NCBI GenBank assembly: GCA_028286165.1
Contig: JAPYMU010000012.1
Coordinates: 1 to 11,890 of the forward strand
DNA length: 11,890 nt
Source of the DNA: Spongiicolonus versatilis
GTDB taxonomy: Bacteria > Pseudomonadota > Gammaproteobacteria > Arenicellales > Spongiicolonaceae
Reading direction: 5' to 3'
Shown here piece after piece: positions 1 to 6,411 of the stretch (the stretch's first letter is position 1; every line of letters starts with the position of its first letter). Made by a program: the position numbers and the translations under genes. The notes under the pieces were generated by a model, which saw only the letters and a list, made by a program, of their open reading frames with translations, made no database searches and was not told the origin of the DNA.

Positions 1-480
1 TTGGTTGTTATATTCCTCTCGAATCTTTTCGATAAAGGGTCGCGTCAAATTAAAAAGCTTGATGATTTGGCTTTTGTTGTAGCGTTTGATGATATTGCGG
101 TCGTAAATGCCTTCATGGACGCCCACGCTGAGCATCTCATAATAATTAATGACTCTCACAATCCGCTCCCGGTTTTCCGCCCATTGTTCGTCATCGGTGC
201 GGACGTCGTCCCGCTTCTCTGCATACCGGGAGATGTCATTGATTCCCAGGACCTCACGGATATCATCCTCAAAGGACCTGTTGCTCCACAGGCGCCGCAT
301 CGCTTCCATGCTGAGAGTTTTCTGCTGGAGTTCTCGTTGTTTTCTTATTTGATAGCGAATGAACACCAAGCCGCCAACGAGGGCGGCGACGGCTGAGGTG
401 AAAGCGACCATGTGGGTGCCGAACAAAACATCGAAAGATATTTTAAGCCATTCGACGAGCGGTGTGAGGATATCAGACAT
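1..480 (-). CDS. Small membrane-anchored protein, DUF4760-like (C-terminus cut by window edge)
   Basis: Reading the minus strand from the ATG at 480 gives 160 codons without a stop down to position 1, so the stop lies outside the window. One hydrophobic segment is predicted at about residues 24-41, followed by a basic stretch (IRYQIRKQR) and a helical, charged cytoplasmic part. The motif INYYEMLSVGVHEGIYD (residues 111-127) followed by RPFIEKIREEY near the end resembles the DUF4760 family, whose function is unknown; this assignment is from memory of the family pattern. An in-frame TGA lies three codons upstream of the ATG, which fixes the start. A weak Shine-Dalgarno-like GAGCAGG sits one base from the ATG. 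The plus strand of the same region is also open but has no coding-like composition. The gene diverges from petA and is less GC-rich than everything downstream, so it may be an accessory or transferred gene. Confidence 0.7.
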   Translation of the reverse strand, partial: MSDILTPLVEWLKISFDVLFGTHMVAFTSAVAALVGGLVFIRYQIRKQRELQQKTLSMEAMRRLWSNRSFEDDIREVLGINDISRYAEKRDDVRTDDEQWAENRERIVRVINYYEMLSVGVHEGIYDRNIIKRYNKSQIIKLFNLTRPFIEKIREEYNNQ

Positions 481-481
481 G

Positions 482-529
482 CCTGCTCAGTCAGATTGGA
501 GCAAAACTCGCATGTGGAATGCGAGCAGG
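482..529 (-). promoter_or_regulatory. Leader with two mutually exclusive hairpins before the DUF4760-like gene
   Basis: Two perfect 7-bp inverted repeats are visible. CTCGCAT (507-513) pairs with ATGCGAG (519-525) around a 5-nt loop. CCTGCTC (482-488) pairs with GAGCAGG (523-529). They share bases 523-525 and so cannot form together. On the minus-strand transcript the first hairpin is followed by four U residues, like a short intrinsic attenuator. The second would hide the GAGCAGG that lies next to the ATG at 480. The pairing is seen in the sequence; a regulatory role is inference. Confidence 0.35.
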
Positions 530-586
530 TTATGAGCCGAAAGGAATGGTGTCAATTTTCATGGCGCTTCTCCGCGGTTGCCCGGG

Positions 587-616
587 AGTATAAGCACCCC
601 ATGGAGAAAATGTCAA
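587..616 (-). promoter_or_regulatory. Sigma70-type promoter for the minus-strand DUF4760-like gene
   Basis: On the minus strand there is a perfect -35 box TTGACA (616-611), an 18-nt spacer, and a -10 box TATACT (592-587). Transcription would begin near position 580, giving a leader of about 100 nt before the ATG at 480. It is the best promoter match I found in the window. Confidence 0.6.
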
Positions 617-675
617 TACTTTTCTCAGGCCGGAAATGCCCCAATCCCCGCCGAAATCAGCGAATTCTCCCCCCG

Positions 676-684
676 TGCTATACT
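676..684 (+). promoter_or_regulatory. Extended -10 promoter upstream of petA
   Basis: TGCTATACT matches the extended -10 form TGnTATAAT at five of six hexamer positions. There is no recognisable -35 box 16-18 nt upstream, which is tolerated in extended -10 promoters. The start site would be near 691, leaving a 25-nt untranslated leader before petA. It is the only promoter-like site I see for the petABC-sspAB-hslVU run. Confidence 0.45.
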
Positions 685-715
685 CCCCCCATTCCAGAAC
701 CACAGGGCATTGCAC

Positions 716-1318
716 ATGAATGACAACTCTGTAAACACAGCCCGCCGGCGGTTTTTGACCGGGGTTACGGCGGGGGTTGGTGCGGTCGGGGCGGCCGGGG
801 CCGCGGTGCCGTTTGTGGCCAGCATGTCGCCGAGTGAGCGCGCGCGGGCCGCCGGGGCGCCGGTGGAGGTGGACATCAGCCGCCTGGGGCCGGGGCAGAT
901 TCTCAAGGTGGAATGGCGCGGCAAGGCGGTGTTTGTGGTCAACCGCACTCCGGAAATGCTGGCCTCGCTGGCCGAGGTGGAGCCCAGGGTGGCCGACCCG
1001 GAATCGGCGGAGTCGCTGCAGCCGGACTACGCCCGCAACCGTGAACGCTCGCTGCGGCCGGAGGTGATGGTGGTGGTCGGCGTGTGCACCCACCTCGGCT
1101 GCGCGCCGCTGGAGAAGTTCCAGACCGGGCCCCAGTCCGGCGTGGAGCCGGACTGGCGCGGCGGGTTCTACTGCCCGTGCCATGGTTCCAAGTTTGACCT
1201 CGCCGGCCGGGTGTACAAAGGCGTACCGGCGCCCACCAACATGGAGGTGCCGCCCTACCGTTTCGTGGACGAAAACCGTATCCTCATTGGCGTGCACCAC
1301 GGCGCGGAGGTTGCATGA
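716..1318 (+). CDS. petA: Ubiquinol-cytochrome c reductase iron-sulfur subunit (Rieske protein)
   Basis: This is the 2Fe-2S subunit of the cytochrome bc1 complex, which takes an electron from ubiquinol at the Qo site and passes it to cytochrome c1 on the periplasmic side. The 200-residue length is normal. A twin-arginine (Tat) N-terminus (ARRRFLTG, residues 9-16) precedes a single glycine/alanine-rich membrane helix at about 15-36. The two cluster-binding motifs are intact: CTHLGC (C124, H126, C129) and CPCHGS (C153, C155, H156). The ATG at 716 is chosen because it places the Tat signal at the expected distance and follows AGGG at 8 nt; the open frame upstream is non-coding leader. The stop overlaps the start of petB. 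This is the first gene of a petABC operon. Confidence 0.97.
   Translation: MNDNSVNTARRRFLTGVTAGVGAVGAAGAAVPFVASMSPSERARAAGAPVEVDISRLGPGQILKVEWRGKAVFVVNRTPEMLASLAEVEPRVADPESAESLQPDYARNRERSLRPEVMVVVGVCTHLGCAPLEKFQTGPQSGVEPDWRGGFYCPCHGSKFDLAGRVYKGVPAPTNMEVPPYRFVDENRILIGVHHGAEVA
1306..1310 (+). promoter_or_regulatory. Ribosome binding site deciding the petB start
   Basis: GGAGG lies 7 nt before the ATG at 1318 and only 4 nt before the adjacent in-frame ATG at 1315. The spacing favours 1318, which makes a TGATG overlap with the petA stop. The same GGAGG-7 nt-TGATG layout recurs at hslV/hslU. Confidence 0.7.
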
Positions 1319-2568
1319 TGGCGCGCCGCCTGCTGCACTGGATTGATGAGCGGTTCCCCCTGAGCAAGGTGTGGAACGAGCACATGGCGCAGTACTACGC
1401 GCCGAAGAATTTCAACCTGTGGTACTTCTTCGGTTCCCTGGGCCTGCTGGTGCTGGTGCTGCAAATCGTCACCGGCATCTTCCTCACCATGCATTACAAG
1501 CCGGACTCGGCGCTGGCTTTTGCATCGGTGGAATACATCATGCGCGACGTGCCATGGGGCTGGCTGATGCGCTACATGCACTCCACCGGCGCGTCGCTGT
1601 TTTTTATCGTGGTCTACCTGCACATGTTCCGCGCGCTGCTGTACGGTTCGTACCGCGCGCCGCGCGAGTTGCTGTGGATTTTCGGCATGGTGATTTTCAT
1701 CGCGCTGATGGCCGAGGCGTTCATGGGCTACCTGCTGCCGTGGGGCAACATGTCCTACTGGGGCGCGCAGGTGATCATCTCGCTGTTCGGCGCCATTCCA
1801 TGGATCGGCGAGGGCCTGGCCGAGTGGATTCGCGGCGACTTCGTGGTTTCCGACGCCACCCTCAACCGGTTTTTTGCATTCCACGTGATTGCGCTGCCGC
1901 TGGCGCTGTGCTTTTTGGTTTACCTGCACATCGTCGCCCTGCACAAGGTCGGCTCCAACAACCCGGACGGCATCGAGATTAAGGAAAACAAAGGCGCCGA
2001 CGGCAAACCGGTGGACGGCATTCCGTTCCACCCCTACTACACGGTCAAGGACATCGTCGGCGCGCTGGTGTTTCTGATTATCTTCTGCATCATCGTCTTC
2101 TTCGTGCCGGACATGGGCGGCTGGTTTCTGGAGCGCGCCAACTTTGAGCCGGCCAACCCGCTGCAGACGCCGCCGGACATCGTGCCGCTGTGGTATTTCA
2201 CGCCGTACTATTCCATCCTGCGCGCCTTCACCTATCCGTTCCTCGGTGTGGACGCAAAGCTGTGGGGCGTTATTTTCATGGGCCTGTCTCTTCTGGTGCC
2301 GTTTTTTCTGCCGTGGCTGGACCGGTCGCCGGTCAAGTCCATGCGCTACCGCGGCTGGATGAGCAAGTGGTCCCTGGGCGCCTTTGTGGTCGCCTTTATC
2401 GTGCTCGGCTACATGGGCACCAAGAACCCCGGCAACACCGATTTGTTCTGGTTCCAGAATGTCCGCTGGGCGCAAATCGGCACGGTGTTTTACTTCGCCT
2501 ATTTTGTCCTGATGCCGTTTTACAGCAAATGGGACAGGACCAGGCCGCCACCGGAGCGGGTGCGATGA
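1318..2568 (+). CDS. petB: Ubiquinol-cytochrome c reductase cytochrome b subunit
   Basis: This integral membrane subunit of the bc1 complex binds hemes bL and bH and forms the Qo and Qi quinone sites. It has 416 residues from ATG 1318 (417 if ATG 1315 is used). The heme-ligand pairs are present: H88 in MHSTGAS with H102 in YLHMF, and H189 in FAFHV with H204 in YLHIV. The second pair is spaced 15 residues apart, as I recall for beta/gammaproteobacteria. The N-terminal WIDERFPL and YYAPKNFN motifs and the SNNPDG loop after helix D are typical. The Qo-site PEWY motif reads PLWY (290-293), lacking the glutamate of mitochondrial enzymes. The C-terminal part keeps three or four further helices. The end overlaps petC by four bases (ATGA), implying coupled translation. 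Confidence 0.97.
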   Translation: MARRLLHWIDERFPLSKVWNEHMAQYYAPKNFNLWYFFGSLGLLVLVLQIVTGIFLTMHYKPDSALAFASVEYIMRDVPWGWLMRYMHSTGASLFFIVVYLHMFRALLYGSYRAPRELLWIFGMVIFIALMAEAFMGYLLPWGNMSYWGAQVIISLFGAIPWIGEGLAEWIRGDFVVSDATLNRFFAFHVIALPLALCFLVYLHIVALHKVGSNNPDGIEIKENKGADGKPVDGIPFHPYYTVKDIVGALVFLIIFCIIVFFVPDMGGWFLERANFEPANPLQTPPDIVPLWYFTPYYSILRAFTYPFLGVDAKLWGVIFMGLSLLVPFFLPWLDRSPVKSMRYRGWMSKWSLGAFVVAFIVLGYMGTKNPGNTDLFWFQNVRWAQIGTVFYFAYFVLMPFYSKWDRTRPPPERVR

Positions 2569-3338
2569 AGCGCGCCCCCACCCTTGCCCTCGCCGCGCTT
2601 TGCCTGGCCGGCGCCGCCCTCACCGCCGCCCCGGCCCGCGCCGCCGGCGCCGGCGGCGCGGAACTGGACGCGGTGCACATTGACCTCGGCGACCGCGCCG
2701 CCCTGCAGCGCGGGGCGAAACTTTTCATCAACTACTGCCTGTCCTGCCACAGCGCCTCCTACATGCGCTACAACCGCCTTGGCCGCGACCTCGGCATCAG
2801 CGATGAGTTGATTAAAAAAAACCTGCTGTTTGCCGGCAGCCAGGTGGGCGACCTGATGGTCACCACCATGCCGGCCGAGGATTCCCAGAAGTGGTTCGGC
2901 GTCGCGCCGCCGGACTTAAGCCTCACCGGCCGCGCGCGCGGCGCCGAGTGGCTGTACACCTACATGCGCAGTTTTTACATTGACCACAGCGCGCCCAGCG
3001 GCTGGAACAACAAACTGTTCGAGAACGTCGCCATGCCCCACGTGCTGTACGAGTTGCAGGGCGTGCAGCGGCCGGTGATTGCCGCCGAGGAGGAGGTGAT
3101 GGAGGGGCGCCTGGTGACGGTGGAAAAAATCCAGCGCTTTGAGTTGGTGCGCCCCGGCAAACTGACGCCGGCCGAGTACGACCAGGCGGTGAGCGACCTC
3201 ACCCACTACATGGTATACATGGCCGAGCCGGCGCAACTGCAGCGCTACACCGTCGGCTTCTGGGTGGTGGTGTTTCTGCTGCTGCTGCTGGTGCCGGCGT
3301 GGCTGCTGAAGAAAGAGTACTGGAAAGATGTGCACTGA
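2565..3338 (+). CDS. petC: Ubiquinol-cytochrome c reductase cytochrome c1 subunit
   Basis: This heme c subunit of the bc1 complex accepts electrons from the Rieske protein and passes them to soluble or membrane cytochrome c in the periplasm. It has 257 residues. A Sec signal peptide (about 1-26, ending ARA-AG) is followed by the heme-binding motif CLSCH (C58, C61, H62). The axial methionine is most likely M157 in VAMPHVL. A C-terminal anchor helix (about 231-248) ends in the basic KKEYWKD tail. The start follows GGAG at 8 nt and overlaps the petB stop. Unlike many alphaproteobacteria, cytochrome b and c1 are separate genes here. A 27-nt gap leads to sspA. Confidence 0.96.
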   Translation: MKRAPTLALAALCLAGAALTAAPARAAGAGGAELDAVHIDLGDRAALQRGAKLFINYCLSCHSASYMRYNRLGRDLGISDELIKKNLLFAGSQVGDLMVTTMPAEDSQKWFGVAPPDLSLTGRARGAEWLYTYMRSFYIDHSAPSGWNNKLFENVAMPHVLYELQGVQRPVIAAEEEVMEGRLVTVEKIQRFELVRPGKLTPAEYDQAVSDLTHYMVYMAEPAQLQRYTVGFWVVVFLLLLLVPAWLLKKEYWKDVH

Positions 3339-3365
3339 AAACGGCCGCGCCGCCTTTGGTGAGTC

Positions 3366-3959
3366 ATGATTTTGTACACCGGAAAAAATTCGCTGCTGAG
3401 CCACGCCTGCCGGGTGGTGGTTGGCGAGAAAGAGGTGGAGTGCGAGATTGTGGAAGTCAGCCGCGACCGCCCGCAGCCGCGCCTGTCCGAAATCAACCCC
3501 TACGCCGAGACGCCGACCCTGGCCGACCGCGAAATTGTGGTGTACGACGCACGGGTGACGGCCGAATACATTGACGAGCGTTTTCCCCACCCGCCGCTGA
3601 TGCCGGTGGACCCGATGAACCGCGCCAAGGTGCGGCGCTTCATCTACTGGCTGTGCCGCGAATATCTGGAGCCGCTGGAGCCGGCGGCAAGCGACCGCGT
3701 CGCGGTGGACGCCGCCATGCGCCGCAGAATACGCGACCACCTGAGTGCCATGGCGCCGCTGTTCAAGGAGCAGCCGTATTTAATCGGCATGGATTACACC
3801 CTGGCCGACTGTTTTCTTGCGCCGCTGTTGTGGCGCACCGAACTGTTCAAGGTTAAACTGCCGCCGCCGGCCGCGCCGCTGGTGAAGTACGCCGAGGCGG
3901 TTTTTGCGCGCCCCGGTTTTCAGGCGAGTTTGACCGAAAAAGAGCGCGACATGCGCTGA
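3366..3959 (+). CDS. sspA: Stringent starvation protein A (GST-fold RNA polymerase-associated protein)
   Basis: SspA is a glutathione S-transferase-fold protein without GST activity that binds RNA polymerase and affects transcription in stationary phase and acid stress in E. coli. The 197 residues comprise a thioredoxin-like N-terminal domain (about 1-75, with NPYAETPTL in the usual NPxxxVPTL position) and an all-helical C-terminal domain. The hallmark surface motif PHPPLMP (74-80) is intact, and the end ASLTEKERDMR matches the family. An in-frame TGA two codons upstream of the ATG fixes the start, so the protein is slightly shorter at the N-terminus than the 212-residue E. coli form. The ribosome site is weak (GGTGA at 3 nt). 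Its place after petABC is standard in Pseudomonas-like and related bacteria. Confidence 0.93.
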   Translation: MILYTGKNSLLSHACRVVVGEKEVECEIVEVSRDRPQPRLSEINPYAETPTLADREIVVYDARVTAEYIDERFPHPPLMPVDPMNRAKVRRFIYWLCREYLEPLEPAASDRVAVDAAMRRRIRDHLSAMAPLFKEQPYLIGMDYTLADCFLAPLLWRTELFKVKLPPPAAPLVKYAEAVFARPGFQASLTEKERDMR

Positions 3960-3969
3960 CGCAGAAGTC

Positions 3970-4533
3970 ATGATTTCCACCAAACCGTATTTTTTCCGCG
4001 CCATTTACCAGTGGGCCGCGGACAACGGCTTCACCCCGCAAATCGTCGTGGACGCCGCCGTCCCCGGCGTGACGGTGCCGCGGCAGTATGTCAAGGACGG
4101 CCAGATCGTGCTCAACATTTCCCCCGGCGCGGTCAGCAACTTCACCATGGACAACGAGCGCCTCAGTTGCGCCGCGCGCTTTTCCGGCCGCAGCCTCAAG
4201 GTGGACATTCCGCTGGACGCGGTGCTGGCGATCTACGCGCGCGAAACCGGCCACGGCATCTATTTCAAACCCGACAGCGGCGCCGGCAGTGGCGCCGGTG
4301 GCGGTGACGAGTCCGCCGCCGCCACTTCCGCCCCGCCGCCCGCGGTCCGGCCGGCCAAACCACAACCGCAGCGTCCGCACCTGCAACTGGTGAAGTCCAA
4401 ACCACCGTCCGCGGAGTCCAAACCGTCACTTGCAGAGTCCAAACCGTCACCCGCGGAGTCGAAACCGCCGCCTGAGACGTCCACACCGCCGTCCCCGGCC
4501 GCGCCCCGGCGGCGAACAACCAAAGGCAAATGA
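3970..4533 (+). CDS. sspB: ClpXP protease specificity-enhancing factor SspB with extended C-terminal tail
   Basis: SspB is an adaptor that binds ssrA-tagged and other substrates and delivers them to ClpXP. It has 187 residues. The substrate-binding domain (1-100) carries the family motifs STKPYFFRAIYQW and, around 60-80, DNERLSCAARFSG. A glycine/alanine/proline-rich flexible linker follows (about 103-134). RPHLQLVK (135-142) matches the ClpX-binding tail motif RPxLRVVK, which normally ends the protein. Here it is followed by 45 more residues containing four 7-residue repeats and a basic end (RRRTTKGK). The gene begins 10 nt after sspA with a weak ribosome site and overlaps hslV by ATGA. The family call is secure; the effect of the extension is unknown. 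Confidence 0.92.
   Translation: MISTKPYFFRAIYQWAADNGFTPQIVVDAAVPGVTVPRQYVKDGQIVLNISPGAVSNFTMDNERLSCAARFSGRSLKVDIPLDAVLAIYARETGHGIYFKPDSGAGSGAGGGDESAAATSAPPPAVRPAKPQPQRPHLQLVKSKPPSAESKPSLAESKPSPAESKPPPETSTPPSPAAPRRRTTKGK
4396..4479 (+). repeat. Four tandem 21-bp in-frame repeats in the sspB tail
   Basis: Four consecutive 21-bp units start at 4396, 4417, 4438 and 4459. They encode SKPPSAE, SKPSLAE, SKPSPAE and SKPPPET. The first three units are very similar at the DNA level (TCCAAACC start, GAG end) and the fourth has diverged. The unit length is a multiple of three, so copy number can change without a frameshift. Confidence 0.85.
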
Positions 4534-5078
4534 CGCCACTGCACGGCACCACCGTTCTGTCGGTGCGGCGCGGCGGCCGGGTCGCCATCGGCGGCGACGG
4601 CCAGGTGTCCCTTGGCGACACGGTGATGAAAAGCAACGCGCGCAAGGTGCGCCGGCTGCACAAGGACCGGGTCATCGCCGGTTTCGCCGGCGGCACCGCT
4701 GACGCTTTCACCCTGTTTGAACGTTTTGAGGGCAAACTGGAGAAGCACCAGGGGCAACTGGTGCGCGCCGCGGTGGAACTGGCCAAGGACTGGCGCACCG
4801 ACCGCATGCTGCGCCGGCTGGAGGCGCTGCTGGCGGTGGCCGACGCCAAATCTTCGCTGGTCATTTCCGGCAACGGCGACGTCATTGAGCCGGAGCACGG
4901 CGTGATGGCCATCGGCTCCGGCGGCGCCTACGCCAAGGCCGCCGCGCTGGCGCTGCTGCGCAACACCAAACTCGGCGCCCGCGCCATCGTGGAAAAAAGC
5001 CTGCACATCGCCGCCGACATCTGCATCTACACCAACCGCGAACTGGCCATTGAAGAAATGGACGCGGAGGGCGGCTGA
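4530..5078 (+). CDS. hslV: ATP-dependent protease subunit HslV (ClpQ)
   Basis: HslV is the N-terminal-threonine peptidase of the HslUV (ClpYQ) complex, a bacterial proteasome relative that degrades misfolded and regulatory proteins in the cytoplasm. It has 182 residues. The sequence MTPLHG precedes TTVLSVRRGG, so removal of six residues would expose T7 as the catalytic nucleophile. Supporting residues match E. coli: D23 in GGDGQ (equivalent to D17) and K39 in NARKVRR (equivalent to K33). The blocks VIAGFAGGTADAFTLFE and AVELAKDWRTDRMLR are nearly identical to E. coli. The start overlaps the sspB stop (ATGA) with AAAGG close upstream, so its translation probably depends on sspB. The end overlaps hslU by one base. 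Confidence 0.97.
   Translation: MTPLHGTTVLSVRRGGRVAIGGDGQVSLGDTVMKSNARKVRRLHKDRVIAGFAGGTADAFTLFERFEGKLEKHQGQLVRAAVELAKDWRTDRMLRRLEALLAVADAKSSLVISGNGDVIEPEHGVMAIGSGGAYAKAAALALLRNTKLGARAIVEKSLHIAADICIYTNRELAIEEMDAEGG
5066..5070 (+). promoter_or_regulatory. Ribosome binding site deciding the hslU start
   Basis: GGAGG lies 7 nt before the ATG at 5078 and 13 nt before the alternative in-frame ATG at 5084. This favours 5078, which overlaps the hslV stop as TGATG. Confidence 0.7.
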
Positions 5079-6388
5079 TGGTGATGACGCCCCGGGAAAT
5101 CGTCCAGGAACTGGACAAGTTCATCATCGGCCAGGACCAGGCCAAGCGCTCGGTGGCCATCGCGCTGCGCAACCGCTGGCGCCGCTCGCAGGTCGCCGAC
5201 GAATCATTGCGCGCCGAAATCACGCCGAAAAATATTCTGATGATCGGCCCCACCGGCGTCGGCAAAACCGAAATCGCCCGCCGCCTGGCCCGCCTGGCCG
5301 GCGCGCCGTTCATTAAAGTGGAGGCCACCAAGTTCACCGAGGTCGGCTACGTGGGGCGCGAGGTGGATTCCATCATCCGCGACCTGGTGGACATGGCGAT
5401 AAAAATGACCCGCGAGGAGGAAATGGAAAAAGTCAAAACCCGCGCCGAGGACGCCGCCGAGGAGCGCATCCTTGAGGCGCTGGTGGGGCGCGCCGACGGT
5501 GACGACGACGCCAAAGAGACGCGGCAGAAATTCAGAAAAAAATTCCGCGAGGGAAAACTGGACGACCGGGAAATCGAGGTGAAAGTCAGCGCGCCGGCGG
5601 TGGGCGTGGAAATTTACGGCCCGCCGGGCATGGAGGAAATGACCGGCCAGTTGCAGAACATGATGCAAAGCCTCACCGGCCGCAAAACCCAGACGCGCAA
5701 AGTGCGCATCAAGGAGGCGCGCAAACTGCTGGCCGAGGAGGAGGCGTCCAAATTAATCGACGAGGACGACATTAAAATGCTGGCGGTGAACCGGGTGGAG
5801 CAGGACGGCATCGTGTTCATCGACGAGCTCGACAAAATCGCCGGCCGCTCCGACCTGCGCGGCCCCGACGTGTCGCGCGAGGGCGTGCAGCGCGACCTGC
5901 TGCCGCTGGTGGAGGGCTGCACGGTGTCCACCAAATACGGCATGGTCAAAACCGACCACATCCTGTTCATCGCCTCCGGCGCGTTTCAGATGAGCAGGCC
6001 CTCCGACCTCATTCCCGAGTTGCAGGGGCGCCTGCCCATTCGCGTGGAATTGTCGGCCCTCACCACCGGCGACTTTGAGCGCATTCTCAACGACACCGAC
6101 GCCTCGCTGACCCGGCAGTACAACGCGCTGATGGAAACCGAAAAAGTGAAACTCGCCTTCACCGCCGACGGCATCAAGCGCGTCGCCGAAGTGGCCTGGC
6201 AGGTCAACGAACAGGCCGAAAGCATCGGCGCCCGGCGCCTGCACACGGTGATGGAAAAACTGCTGGAGTCGGTTTCCTTTGAAGCCGCCGACCAGGCCGG
6301 CGAGAAAGTGACGGTGAACGCCAAATACGTGGATGCGCGCCTCAAAGACCTGGTGGAGGACCAGGATTTGTCGCGCTACATTTTGTAA
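5078..6388 (+). CDS. hslU: ATP-dependent protease ATPase subunit HslU (ClpY)
   Basis: HslU is the hexameric AAA+ unfoldase that feeds substrates into HslV. It has 436 residues, close to the usual 440-450. The N-terminus MTPREIVQELDKFIIGQ is the family signature. The Walker A motif is GPTGVGKT (57-64), the pore loop is GYVG (90-93), and the Walker B motif is VFIDEL (246-251, D249 and E250). The intermediate (I) domain lies between them, rich in charged residues (about 105-240). The C-terminus DLSRYIL is the conserved tail that inserts into HslV and activates it, so the protein is complete and probably active. The TAA stop is followed by a small GC-rich hairpin and, after 23 nt, by the methyltransferase gene. 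Confidence 0.97.
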   Translation: MVMTPREIVQELDKFIIGQDQAKRSVAIALRNRWRRSQVADESLRAEITPKNILMIGPTGVGKTEIARRLARLAGAPFIKVEATKFTEVGYVGREVDSIIRDLVDMAIKMTREEEMEKVKTRAEDAAEERILEALVGRADGDDDAKETRQKFRKKFREGKLDDREIEVKVSAPAVGVEIYGPPGMEEMTGQLQNMMQSLTGRKTQTRKVRIKEARKLLAEEEASKLIDEDDIKMLAVNRVEQDGIVFIDELDKIAGRSDLRGPDVSREGVQRDLLPLVEGCTVSTKYGMVKTDHILFIASGAFQMSRPSDLIPELQGRLPIRVELSALTTGDFERILNDTDASLTRQYNALMETEKVKLAFTADGIKRVAEVAWQVNEQAESIGARRLHTVMEKLLESVSFEAADQAGEKVTVNAKYVDARLKDLVEDQDLSRYIL

Positions 6389-6402
6389 GCGCCGGCGGGC
6401 GC
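6389..6402 (+). other. Short GC hairpin between hslU and the methyltransferase
   Basis: GCGCC (6389-6393) and GGCGC (6398-6402) form a 5-bp stem with a 4-nt loop directly after the hslU stop. No run of T follows, so it is not a convincing intrinsic terminator. In DNA this GC-rich it could be chance. Confidence 0.3.
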
Positions 6403-6411
6403 CCCTGGCCG

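Noticed and set aside
1..396. Plus-strand open frame of 131 codons
   Set aside because: It lies antisense to the minus-strand frame, which has a membrane helix, DUF4760-like motifs, a strong promoter and a defined start. The plus reading has no recognisable motif.
412..723. Plus-strand open frame of 103 codons in the divergent region
   Set aside because: It overlaps the start of the minus-strand gene, both promoters and the petA start, and has no ribosome site or motif.
1255..2475. Minus-strand open frame of 406 codons opposite petB
   Set aside because: It is rich in His, Gln and Arg, has no motif, and lies exactly antisense to an unmistakable cytochrome b gene; it is a GC-driven shadow.
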